Assembly: GCA_000149265.1 (NCBI GenBank)
Contig: CH003282.1
Span: 115,358 to 179,357 of the forward strand
Source: Ciona savignyi
Taxonomy: Eukaryota; Chordata; Ascidiacea; Phlebobranchia; Cionidae
DNA length: 64,000 nt
Reading direction: 5' to 3'
Part shown: piece by piece, positions 12,801 through 24,200 of the stretch
Numbering within the stretch: the first letter of the stretch is position 1
Layout of the letters: the number at the start of each line of letters is the position of its first letter
The notes under the pieces: model-generated
Database searches by the model: none
Seen by the model: only the letters and a program-made list of their open reading frames with translations
What the model was told of the DNA's origin: nothing
Translations under genes and position numbers: made by a program

Positions 12801-15800
12801 GCCAAATAACAAGCAATGTTACCGCACGTTGAAAATTTCTTATCAACGCAGCTATCATGTATCCTGTCACCCCTGGGCAATTAGAAAAAAAAGGTTTGAA
12901 TCAAAGTTCAATACTTAAAAACTATAGCGTACTAATACTAAACTAGTTCATATCTGTGGAAAATATCGAGATGGTACACTGAATTCCCTTTTTTTATCCT
13001 TTGTTTTAAAACAACAAAGCATAGGCTACTTAATTAATAACAGATAAAAACAATTTTCATGGGAAAGAATTATATGTATGTATATATATGATTTTTTAGA
13101 AATACAATCTCTAATATAATGTTAAATCACTTACCCAAAGCAAAACATACTGCAAGGGTCATAAGAATGGATCGCTTGTGCAAAGTGACAAACTTTGTAA
13201 TCAATTCAACCGGGAATAGAATGCATCTGTAGGGAAAATGATAACAGATTTTATGGTACCGCTTACTGTACTAGAAACATGCATAGCTAGTAATATCATA
13301 GGGGGTGCATTTCGGCAAAAAAATTATTTTCTATTCAGAAAATTCACACTCAGTCTTCTGTCATTGAGTGTCTTCTGTCATTAAGTGTCATAATACCATA
13401 TAATACTAACCTTAACACAGGATTGGATTGCACAAAGTCCGTATCATCATCATCAGATTTGCCTTTTTTCGTGTTCATTTCAATAGTTGATGCATCGGAT
13501 GAGGGCATTAATTTCTTCATGCTTGATTCCACCCCAGTTGGGTTCAACTCGTCTGACTGAAACAAAAACATTTATTTTTTATGCCAAAATGGAAAATTAC
13601 TAAAGGCTTTACTAAACGCACCGAATTTTCTTCAGTCATAACTTAAAACTTCGCCCTTAATTCTTTTATCAAGTACGAATGTTATATCAGAAAAGGAAGT
13701 GTGTCGGCCTTCAAAACGCCACTTGATTAGTGAATGTTCGAAGCTTCTATTATAATAATACTGAAACTACAATAAGAGTCGAACCAGGTTGCAGTGTTAA
13801 AACAACATTCACTAAATCAACTTGTACAGCAGCAGCAGCAGGAAGACTCATCTAGAACTTATGCTGTGTAAATGTGTTTCTGAATGTAGTATGATGGGTT
13901 ACTCCTTACAACAATGATAACAGTCAGATTAGCTTGTGTTCAGTCAAGTTACCAGGGTTAGTGAAGAGTGTTTTATTATAATACAGTTTTGTATTGTGCA
14001 TTATGTAACTATAATATGGAGTTCTAACCCATAAAACTGCCGGTTCAAATGAAGAAATTCGGTTCGGCATGTTATTTATTTAGCGTTTAATTTTACTTGA
14101 TGTCACTGTTTACTGTCATTTGTCCTTTATCCTTTATTCTACTCATTATGTTACACAAGATGTTTTTTTTAATTTATTGTATTAATTGTGGTTAAGAATC
14201 AGATGAGAACTTATATCTGTTTGTATAGCATGTAGATAAATTGTGTACATATTGTAGGCTACGAGACACTCTGTTGTGAACGAATTATGCCAACAAATTC
14301 CCCTCTCAGGTATTCAATTTATTTCTTCCCCAATCTCAAGTATTCAATTTATTTTCTTTTGTGTTTATTACCTATTTATTTATATTTTATTCATACTTTT
14401 TAGTTACCGCATTTTAATATACTTTACTTTAAAGGAAGAGTGAATACAACTGCCAAATGAAAAACAAGTTTGTTTGCTAAGTGTCTGGCCATTTCACAAC
14501 ATACTAGCTGCTGACATGATGATCTAAACTACTTTAAGGTCAAATTTAAATCAGATTCTTAAGATTTCAATAATCATAAGCAAATGTATATAGACCAGTA
14601 AGATTAAAATTACTTTAACGGTTTAGGTATTTTATCTTGGCCTATTTTTTACAGCTATTAAATACAATATAATATAAAGGATAGATATATATATATGTGA
14701 TCTTGATGGTGTTTAATTCTGACCCGATTTGACGAAAAGGAAGAAAAGCCAGAACTATCTTCATTTTGATCTGGAACATCGACAATAAACGACTCTAGTG
14801 CACAGTTCCCATCGGGTAGCAGCAGAGGGATAGACGATTCGTTAAGGTCCGCAGCTTTACTCCCACAAAGATCTTCCACTGAGGTCGGCATCTTGGATTT
14901 TGCGAAATAGTCGACACAAAACCTTGCGTCATTGTTATGGGATGGAAGTGGCCCGGAATGGTTTCGTGGTCGCTTTAAGCTCATAATGCTCTTGCAACTG
15001 GTAGCAGCAGCTTTGTATTGTAGCTAATATATTACACAACTGTAGATGGTCGACATGAATGAAAACTGCCTGTTAAAAAGTTTATTTAAACTATTTCAAT
15101 ATAGTTAATTGAAATATTTCATGAATTTTTTAGTGGAATATATTTTAGAGCTACAGACTGTGCTAATGCTCTAATCAATATAACTGAAAAATCTATAAAG
15201 AAAATTGGCAACTGTTTTTCAGTTGGGTAAGGATTAGGGTATAGGTACTCTTAAAACACCAATGAAATAGTGAGTGTATGTTAACAAAACAACACCTGCC
15301 GTAATAAAAGACAGGAGGAACTAAAAAACTAAGCAACGTGGTGCGTCACTGCTCAAGGCCTCAAGCGTCACTGTTTAGGAACACTTTCTGATTTCCTAGT
15401 CCTAAACTTGTCACAGTTAATTTTAGTAACCTGTGGGTCGCTAAACAAAATACTGCTTAACCTTCAAAAACCCAAGTGTTCCATTTTAGGTGATTTAACT
15501 ATGTTGATTTAACTTTTCTGCTTTAAAATGCCGGTACGTCATGATAACTTTTAGTACGGTTGTTAAGATTCAGGCTCGCATATTATGGCTGTATTTTCAA
15601 TGACTTTCTTACAAATCTTTATCACTTCCTTAATCCGAACCAGCTCTACTATAAGCGAAATTACATCAACAACATATCGCTCCCGCCAGTTTTGAAACCC
15701 TTGGCGCCCAATATTCGAAGCAAAATTGCGCGTTTTCGCCGGCGGTCAAATTTACTACAATCGCTACACACGTGAAGCTTTAAAGGGATACGCTCTAGTC

Positions 15801-18446
15801 TTACAATTTAGTTTAAAATGACATTAAATTACAAAAGCACTTGAGAAATTTTGTATAAGTTGATTTTAATATACCAAAATGTAAATTATTTTGCATATGG
15901 AAATATAAAATTCGACCAGTTTATTTATTATTTTCTCCTATTATCTTTATACCAGTTTTCAGTAGTAACCGGTCAGCCAATCACGAAGAAGATATTTATG
16001 AATGAACGTTGACACACCTCCACTTATAGCCATTAAATTTACAACATGTTCCCGGTAAGACGTTAATCATTAACTGGGAAATTCCATGTGCTTTGTGGTT
16101 TAATACACAACGGTGGAAACGTGAAAAGCGACATTAAATGCAAATCAGGTTAAAAAATACTCCGTAAGTCACATTGCCCGATGGGAATTATTTGTTATTA
16201 ACAACTTCTCCATTCCCGTAGTTTTTTAACTCAAAATTCCGTTAAGGTGATTTTTACTGACCTGCACAACGAAAATGTAAGACATTTTTATTTAATAATT
16301 CCCACCTTAACAGCTAAACTATGATGTGTTAAACATCGGCTTGTATTAAGGGACATAATTTAGTTTAAATTTATGATTAAATTTATGATGCCTTGATTTT
16401 ATGATTAAAATGTGACTATTTTATCACTATGAATGTTTTCTACCACCAGTGATGTTAGTGTGTTTGTTGAAATATGTAGGGACGAACCATAATCAAAACC
16501 TTTAGCAATTTTGTGTAGTTTTGAATAAATTGGTTTAGTTTAGACGCAGTTTGTTTCAAGCAGTTTGTTTTAGTGTTAGAATGTTTTTTTATCACGAATT
16601 GGAATGTTACACTGTCATTTTATTACACATGTTGATGCCCGCGGAAGACCCATCAGCACACAAGTTAATTCCTATAAAATAAGATATAAGACGTAAGTCT
16701 TTTGTTGAAGGAATTCCCCACGCATAACTCGGACATACTGTTCTTATCGTAAATTCTTTGGTAACCTTTGTGTAATTTCTCGTCAAGAAATCAAAAAAGC
16801 AACTCTCTACCACCCTCTGCTGAACTATTTTATCACCAACACAAACACCATATGGCTGTATTTACCTCCCGCTTGTAGACATTTTAAGCAAGATTGTGTG
16901 GCCTGGTACGGTCATGTGGCCAAATGGTTAACGCCACCGATACGTATACCGACTCTTATACAAAAAAACGGTCCTGGTGACGTCATGGTTTCGAAACTTA
17001 GCACGGTAAAAAAAAAGATTGTGTGGCCTGATGATTAGCCCGACTACTTTATATTTATAGCATGCAGATAAAGAACGGACCTTATGCACAAGTTCGAAAC
17101 TTAGTCCGATCATAAAGAACAAAAGCATTAGAATAAACAATGTTTGATCAACACAGAAATTAAAAACTTTCATTAAACTCCAATTGGTCAATTTTCTATT
17201 TAGTATCATAATACTGTCAAATACCTTAAAGTTTATACTAAACTAGACTCTTTTTACCTTCTTTATGACAACGGTAGAATCGTTCGAGCATTCCTTAGAA
17301 ACTCCATTATTTTTAAGTTTGGCGTTCCCAACATTTTCAACATCGTCCTGTATAAGGCGAGAAAATACAGATGGAAACCAGTTTGTTGTATTAAAATGGA
17401 TAGGTCATATGATATTCATGTTTATCCTAATTTTGAAATGTTTTTCCTAATTTGGTAATTGAAAATAACTCGCCGAACCTCTACTTTCGCCATCGTAATG
17501 TGATATCCAATTACTTAATCCGAAAAATAATAAGTGGTCTAACCACAACATTGTAATTTAACGTACGGGGACATGTTACCGCAAAACCGCTTTACTTGCT
17601 ATAAATAATCGTGGTAACGTGTTTTGTATGTTATATTATATTTATGTGGTTATAAATTCTTGCATAAATTATGCAACTAAGTGTCATTTGTTGTGGCTAA
17701 AAATTTAAACGACAATGGCCTGCAGCAATGCCTCGAAATTAGCAGCCTAATATACGGAACATGGTATTTTGAAGTTCACCCAGCCTCATAATTTCGTTCC
17801 GGTGCGGGAATTCTGGCAAGTTTAAGCCGCACCATGTCTGGCAACCTGAGGTTGAGCTTTTGAGCTTTCAATTTTTTTCTTGTCTACGCAGACAAGGCGA
17901 AATGGTGCGTTAAACAATGGTTTGTGGTCTTAGATCGAGCTCTTGACGGACTATATGCGTCTTTATAAGGTTGATTCAATCGGGTCGTTCAGATTTGAAG
18001 TGCGCCGACGTTTTTATTGTCATTGCAGCGCATTTTAAATTAACTGCTGCAAATGGACTTTGGTGCGTTTTGTATTGCTAGAATCACAACTCCTTCGTTA
18101 GCATCAGAAAAAAAACAAAAAATATTTAATTTGGTACACCAAATGCAAGTCAGATTTTCACGTCCCCCGAGTTTCCCGCCCGATAAATATAATTATCCTA
18201 TCCTAAATTTTCATGTAAACTAATCCAATTCATTTACTATAGTTCATAAAAGGCCGTTTGCGGATAAGGCTAAAACCCGAAAACTAAAATAGATAATAAT
18301 TATAGAAGATATCTAGGGGTACTTACCGAAAACGCAACATTCACAACCCCCGGGTCGTTTCCACCAACCGGGGTGTTGCTTGGCGACAAGTTGATTTCAT
18401 TCTTGGTGGTTGATGACGTCGGTGCTCGTACGTCATCCTTCGTCAT
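6801..18446 (-). CDS. SLC28-type concentrative nucleoside transporter, copy 1
   Basis: A Na+-coupled nucleoside importer of the plasma membrane (CNT family). Core exons, 5' to 3' on the minus strand: 13556-13411, 13226-13135, 12872-12683, 12341-12200, 11616-11425, 11123-10982, 10741-10596, 10292-10162, 9834-9666, 9142-9074, 8689-8470, 8158-8060, 7351-7237, 6891-6801 (stop TGA). They encode 647 residues in continuous phase. With upstream exons 18446-18327 and 17347-17258 (both phase 0) the protein is 717 residues, near human CNT3 (691). Seen in order: acidic cytosolic N-terminus, hydrophobic gate segments, the HP1 motif [16 protein letters not shown] (372-387), [34 protein letters not shown] and [11 protein letters not shown], all CNT signatures, then a Cys-rich C-terminus. 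The GQTE pair Gly/Gln differs from copy 2. Alternative first exons are listed separately. Exon calls are from splice sites and homology, not transcripts. Confidence 0.92.
7458..7700 (+). mobile_element. Family 1 SINE, truncated, in SLC28 copy 1 intron
   Basis: It starts inside the tRNA-related head (AGCTAGTCGGTTGTGTC), continues through the GGCACTT-like body and ends in the typical CCTATCCTATCC tail. A second, opposite-strand head fragment sits at about 6950-7015. Both match the full copies at 31246-31543 and 43236-43545. Confidence 0.65.
13622..13639 (-). CDS. Candidate alternative first exon of SLC28 copy 1 (short)
   Basis: ATG at 13639-13637 followed by five codons (MTEENS) and a GTGCGT donor in phase 0, only ~65 bases upstream of the common exon at 13556. 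Splicing would give a 653-residue transporter. The intron would be very short, and the exon competes with the distal start at 18446. Inference from phase and position only. Confidence 0.4.
14724..14984 (-). CDS. Candidate alternative first exon of SLC28 copy 1 (87 codons)
   Basis: ATG at 14984 opens 87 codons of soluble, Ser- and acid-rich sequence ending in [11 protein letters not shown], then a GTCAGA donor in phase 0. The same GTCAGA donor is used at 12200 in the core gene. Joined to the exon at 13556 it would give a 734-residue transporter with a long cytosolic N-terminus. The upstream acceptor-like site is out of phase, so it cannot be an internal exon. It could instead be a small independent gene; I recognise no domain. 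Confidence 0.45.
16901..17118 (+). mobile_element. Two head-to-tail family 2 tRNA-derived SINE copies
   Basis: Copy one, 16901-17014, has ATGTGGCCAAATGGTTAACG and GGTTTCGAAACTTAG with an A-rich tail. Copy two, 17017-17118, repeats GTGTGGCCTGATGATTAG and AGTTCGAAACTTAG. They lie in the intron between the distal exons of SLC28 copy 1. Confidence 0.6.
17258..17347 (-). CDS. Internal N-terminal exon of SLC28 copy 1
   Basis: Thirty in-phase codons ([14 protein letters not shown] and on) between a TATACAG acceptor and a GTAAAA donor. The exon is phase 0 at both ends, so it fits between the exon at 18446-18327 and the exon at 13556-13411. Its hydrophilic, acidic composition suits the cytosolic N-terminus of a CNT. 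The alternating phase-0 arrangement would allow skipping. Confidence 0.55.
18327..18446 (-). CDS. Distal first coding exon of SLC28 copy 1
   Basis: ATG at 18446-18444 and 40 codons ending VVNVAFS before a perfect GTAAGT donor, phase 0. The ending resembles the first exon of copy 2 (DNEAFK before its donor), which supports homology of the two first exons. It lies 4.8 kb upstream of the common exon at 13556. Confidence 0.7.
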
Positions 18447-19910
18447 GGTGATTAATTTTGACGTCAATATATGACAAATCCCTAGGTTTTTAGAAAAAAT
18501 AGTCTAAAAACTTCTATAAATCGTTCCTGGAGTTAAAATTACCAAAAATGGAAAAATAAACTGATTCCGCCTGCAAACGCAGATTTAAAGGTTCCCTCTC
18601 AACTTATGCAAACACTCGGATTTACTCGTGCAGAAAAAACAACTTGTTGCTGTAGCAACAAAGCACTGGAAAAGTGATTGAACCTCAACAAAAGAAAACT
18701 TTTTGTTTCAGGGATTTAAATTTTTTCCAAACGTTTGGTGGGTCGCTAAAAGTAGGTCGCATAGCAAACTACAGAAGTTCTGTTTCGCACATTTTACTTA
18801 CTAACTTAATTCACACTGAAGATAGTTGTTGTTAAAAACTAAAACGTGTTGCGGTTTGTAATGCGCTTCATATCGTTTCGCATCGCTTTAATTTCCATAT
18901 CAAATTACTAATGCTTTTTTAATAAACCTTGACTTTGTTTAAACTGCATTAAAGCCAAATAAACCTGGATTATTTTTTAAATACCCAGAGGAGTACATCC
19001 TGATTAAAAATAAGAAATAGTTTAAAGCGGCTTACTGGCCTATTTGACAACAATTGATATATTGTCGTTCATAGTATAATAACAATTAGTAACTTGGTCA
19101 AAATAAAAAGTTACCGTACATCTGATCTATGTAGTACACTAGGTTTTTGTTTTGTTTGAAAGATCAACAAAAATATTGCATGCTGAACTGAAAAGGCAAG
19201 GGAACTGCTTCAGAAAATCACACTTTCGAGGATTTAAAGGGCCCCTGCTGTGACGTCATTACAACGAGAGCGCATCAGGGATAAACCGCGTGCTCTCGAG
19301 AACACAAAAATATTTTCCTGCAGCGAAAAACCCAAACCGCCAACACAGCATTTTCTTGGTTATAACGCTGCAAGAGGCGTTGATTTTCACGTGATACCAT
19401 TTCTTATGATAATATTGCGCATTCTTGGTCGTTAGCTAAGATTTGTAAAAATTCTCGTATTCGCAACCTTTATGGTCAGCTCGTGGTTATGAAGGCCAAT
19501 TTTTTTACGAAAACAGTCATAGATAAGACTAGGTCTTTATGTTTAGATTAGTTTTACAAATATTGGTTAAAATAAAGAAGTTACCATCAATTAATAATGA
19601 TTATAGAAACATGACCAAAAATCGTATGTGTCGATTATCCACTAAAAATGAATAAAACATCCGTCTTCTCACATAACTCACGGTCGACTGCACAAAATGC
19701 AGACGCGTGCACAGACAGCATTGGTCTTTAAAATATTTTCATGCGGCTAAGACGGACTTAAATAACCTGCTTCATGTTTGAGTAGATTTAAACTTCTCAG
19801 TAGAAACACGGTACAACACGAAAGGTTGACGAACACTTCACGCTACGACGGGTACTTTACTGATTTCAGACGATACACAGATAAAACAATTCCGATTATG
19901 ACATTTGTGG

Positions 19911-20273
19911 CCAAATACCTTGGTGGGTTAACGGTTCGTCTTTAAGCTGAGGCGTTGGTAATTCAAACCGGTCGCCAGGTTGAATCCAGTTTACTAAGCT
20001 ATACTAAAACTGAATAAACGTCTCAATCATACACAAGAACACAACACAGTATAACATATCCGGCATCATAAAATGAATATGAGACATTGATACATATCAT
20101 ATAACGATCAACCTAGCCGTGGTCTAACACTTGATACGTTAAATACGTAGACTGTCTTTCTCCTTAAATAGTTAGACTAAGTTTGCGGGGTAAATACGTT
20201 TTGACGAATATAAATCGCTCTATTACGTCAAAACACATTCGTCACACAAGTTAAATTTAAGGATAAAAAACAA
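19911..20273. repeat. Left copy of a ~364-bp direct duplication at a gap
   Basis: It is almost identical to 20507-20871, with only a few single-base differences, all close to the C-rich end. The left copy stops at the gap and the right copy continues past the same point, as expected when two overlapping contig ends were not merged. The repeat begins with a tRNA-like segment (GGTGGGTTAACGGTTCGTC ... GGTAATTCAAACC). Confidence 0.8.
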
Positions 20274-20373
20274 NNNNNNNNNNNNNNNNNNNNNNNNNNN
20301 NNNNNNNNNNNNNNNNNNNNNNNNNNNNNNNNNNNNNNNNNNNNNNNNNNNNNNNNNNNNNNNNNNNNNNNNN
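20274..20373. other. Assembly gap (100 N)
   Basis: Exactly 100 N between the two copies of the direct duplication. Confidence 0.98.
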
Positions 20374-20480
20374 TCCCCCCCCCCCCCCCCTCCCCCCCCT
20401 CACGCCCCCCCCCCCCCCCCCCTCCCCCCCCCCCCGCCCCCCTCTCCCCCCCCGATTTCCGCCCCCCCCCCCGGCTAACC
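20374..20480. repeat. C-homopolymer low-complexity stretch, probably low-quality sequence
   Basis: About 100 bases of almost pure C with scattered T, G and A, beside a gap and leading into a duplicated contig end. The minus-strand Gly-rich open frame here is an artefact. Confidence 0.7.
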
Positions 20481-20506
20481 CCATCCCCGCTTACGCCCTT
20501 CGCGGG

Positions 20507-20871
20507 CCAAATCCCTCGGTGGGTTAACGGTTCGTCCTCAAGCTGAGGCGTCGGTAATTCAAACCCGGTCGCCCAGGTTGAATCCAGTTTACTAAGCTAT
20601 ACTAAAACTGAATAAACGTCTCAATCATACACAAGAACACAACACAGTATAACATATCCGGCATCATAAAATGAATATGAGACATTGATACATATCATAT
20701 AACGATCAACCTAGCCGTGGTCTAACACTTGATACGTTAAATACGTAGACTGTCTTTCTCCTTAAATAGTTAGACTAAGTTTGCGGGGTAAATACGTTTT
20801 GACGAATATAAATCGCTCTATTACGTCAAAACACATTCGTCACACAAGTTAAATTTAAGGATAAAAAACAA
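20507..20871. repeat. Right copy of the ~364-bp direct duplication
   Basis: Counterpart of 19911-20273; the sequence runs on into unique DNA after 20871. Confidence 0.8.
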
Positions 20872-21082
20872 CAAATCCATCGAAGTGCGTAATTAGATGT
20901 AAAGGATCGTAGAGAGAAATAGCTAACTATGAACAATGTATAATAGAAAGAACTGGATTGGCAGTTACCTTCTGGGCCGCGAGATATCCATGCCTTAAGA
21001 CTTATTTCTTGCGTATAGTCGGAACTCGGGCCCATAATCGTAACTGCGATGGTGTTTTACAGAGCCACAATGGATCAGATTG

Positions 21083-21190
21083 TCGGTAAAGTAGTCGAAT
21101 GGTTAATACATCATGCCATTAAAAAAAAACAGGTATAGCGATGAGCTCACGGGTTCGCAGCGTGGCACGGTTAAAAAACAAAAAAAAAGA
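21083..21190 (+). mobile_element. Family 2 SINE downstream of SLC28 copy 2
   Basis: GTAGTCGAATGGTTAATAC followed by CACGGGTTCGCAG and an A-rich tail, matching the other family 2 copies. Confidence 0.5.
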
Positions 21191-21276
21191 TCGACTCATG
21201 GCGAAACAGTGTATACAAGCATCTTCGATAAAAAAAATTGAGATTTGCATTTTTTTGGTTTAGTGTTTAATGATCC

Positions 21277-24200
21277 TCACATACAAGCGTTTGTACAGTC
21301 AAGTTGGAATGACGTGGCGTTCCAGGAGTAATCACAGCAATTCGTACATGCCAGAGGGTTACTCGACCTGTAAACACAGTAATGTTGAAATGCTATCTGT
21401 ATATATCTGCAGGACGGAGGAATGATTAGAGAGGTTGTTGATTCGATCACCAATCGAACTACTTTCTGTGCATTTTATTGGGCTAAGCTTCTTTTATGTT
21501 TATCCCCAGGGGCGGTAATAAGCACAGGACAACCAATAATTCGTCGAAAATACAACGAGCGCGTTCGAGCGAACAATGTATGTTACGTACAATACCCGCT
21601 AGACGACTTCGGCTTGTTTGAATAGTTTTATAGTAAGAGGTTACCAGTTTTTGTTCAGACTTTTAAATGCCACTGCCAAATACTATATAGGTCATCCACG
21701 GGCACCATATTCCAAAAGAGACATTAATTGTTAGGTTATAAAACGATTTTGCTTACTAAAAATGTGTGGACACTTCGCACCTCAAATTAAATTTAATGCG
21801 TCAAAAAAACTATATATGAAGTATGTCACATCAACAAACAATTAACACGACGTTGCACAAGTACTTGCGTAGTTATAACACGGTTAAGAAACAGCACACA
21901 AGGTAAATTGTATTTCCAAACCCCATTACAGTGCGTTGTACAGCATCCTTGCTATTTACTGTTAGTTTCATTATTAAAATTTATTAAGACAAATTTCTGC
22001 TCTTTATTTTTGCTAGGGAAAATGGTCTAACGTCGTAACCGGTTGGGTGCAAGTCGTTTTTTTTTCAGATTTTGCTACGATTAAAACAATTTTTTTATTT
22101 GTCTGACATTTACGAAAGAAAAAAAACACTTACAATGGCATAACGACGGTAGAACAGCACTGGAATAATCGGTCGGTGTCAGTCTCAGTCCAATTTGTTG
22201 TGGCCAACATGTTATCGCAGAATATTTCCTTGGGCACATAGAGAAAGCCTGCATGCGTGTCGATGAATATAATTTAATGGAGCAAATTTACATTTAATGC
22301 TTGAGAAAATTTAACGACGGAGACAAACACACTCAATTTTACTACAGGAAGTGTTGGGTGTTTTTGACCTTTACATTATGGTGGGTGGGAACATAATATA
22401 CAAATATTTATGCGATTTAATAAACTTCTTTAGTCACGTTTGCAAATGTAACAAAATGTATGTGCGCACAGTCGGGTCGCCGGAGCTATTTTAGTGTGTG
22501 GTGAATGATTAAGACAATTCTAAAATTTTATTTCAAACCATTTCCGCATTGGGTTCACTCGATGTCTGGTAAGTGCCTTGTATAAAGACAAAACTGATTA
22601 GCCAGCGACGGGCTTCGACCCTACAGCCTTTAAGCTAAAGTTTGTCAGACGTAACCGATTGGACTAAGGGGCTGGGCATTGTACCACTTTACAACCAATA
22701 TCAACAAATCTGTATTATACCAGCAAAAAGAGACATCGATGTTGAACTTATAATATACCAATCAATACTTCACCACTTACCAGCCACACATGCGTTAAGA
22801 AGACTCACAAAGATCCCAGCCACTAGAGCTCTGATCACAATCTTTGCCATCTCCCCTCTTCGTTGAGGTGCTAGACTTCCTTTAATTGAAAAAACATACT
22901 TTATGATGTCGAAAAAAAGCATTGGTGTTGTCAAGGGTTAAACAAAAACTCACGCTTTACATCCTATACAATAGACATTGTAAATGTTTGACCAATTCGC
23001 ATGACGGGTTAGTTGTTTTTTAGCTAAATGAAGGAATGTTCAGAACTGGACAGTAGCTAGTCGGTTGTGTCCTTGGGTAAGTTACTTAGATCACTGTAAA
23101 AGCTCTGATTACCCAATGATGGATATGAGTAATCTAATAATTGCCCATGTGTAAACGTCTCTTGTGTTTTCTTTTTCATTTGGATAAAGCATAAATATCT
23201 TATTTATCCTTAATGCCTAGACCGAAATAGATTTGTAGGACAAGCTTATGCTGTTATTCACAAAATCCGGTTTATATTTTAAATTGTTACGATCAGACAC
23301 ACTAATTCATTAACCTACTATAGCCGCATATCAATCGTTTAATGTAAATTTACTTTCCCACCATGATAAAAATGACAAACCAAACCACTAACACTTAAAT
23401 CTCACCAAGCCCTCCAAGAATGATTCCTATCGAGCTGAAATTGGCGAACCCGCACAGCGCGTAAGTGACAATCGCTTCCGACCGTTCGTTCACCCAATTC
23501 ACGACCCCGTTGGCGGGGTTTACGTGGGGTACCGTGCCACTGTCTCTTAGAACGAGCATGTCAGACAGCGACTCATACGCCAAGAACTCATTAAGAAAAA
23601 CTTTGGTGCCAATCAGCTCTGCACACTGCAGGGGACAAATTTAGTTTAGTTACGATTTCAATATCCCAGTTTAGGATATTTATATTCTATTCTCATAATT
23701 GGAAAATGCAGGTGGTGTAACCACACAATTGACAGATTATCTCATGCCCAACATAGGGTTACTGCAGGTGTTGCAGTATATTGTAAATGCCTTAGACGTT
23801 TGTTCAGTTTTAGAATAACCCAGTACTCCACTACGAAAATGCTTGTAAAGTGCCATGCATAAGGACATAACGGTTAAACCTGTTGCTGGTTTCAATACCA
23901 CAACCCTTCGGCTGACAGTCCATAGCCCTATCACAGTTTGCATGATAGATAAACAGTTAGAATGATAAAAAAATATAAGTTGATCTTAACAGTAGGAAAA
24001 CATAATAAAAGCAGTAGTCAAATAGCTTATGTATTGCTGTGTGATTTGTCGGTTAATAGTCAATTGGGTCCTTGGCTAGCGGGAAATCGCTTGGAACTAA
24101 TGGATTATTGGATTGGAAAACACAGTAAGAAGGTCTCATTTCCATATGTATTTATTCTTTAGGTTTATTACTGTCAAAAGAGAATAAACTAAAATGTCAA

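Larger units (their letters stand above)
18447..21276. other. Intergenic region between the two SLC28 copies
   Basis: This includes the copy 1 promoter side (18447 onward), a probable false duplication around a gap, a C-homopolymer stretch, a family 2 SINE (21083-21190) and the 3' UTR of copy 2. A TGACGTCA site lies at about 19251-19258. The short open frame at 19250-19435 has no recognisable features. Confidence 0.5.

Noticed and set aside
16607-16861. Possible small gene on the minus strand (ATG plus donor at 16854, acceptor near 16675)
   Set aside because: Joining the segments gives an immediate stop; phase does not work and no motif is present.
20257-20484. Minus-strand Gly-rich open frame
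   Set aside because: It is read through a C homopolymer and an N gap; a sequence-quality artefact.
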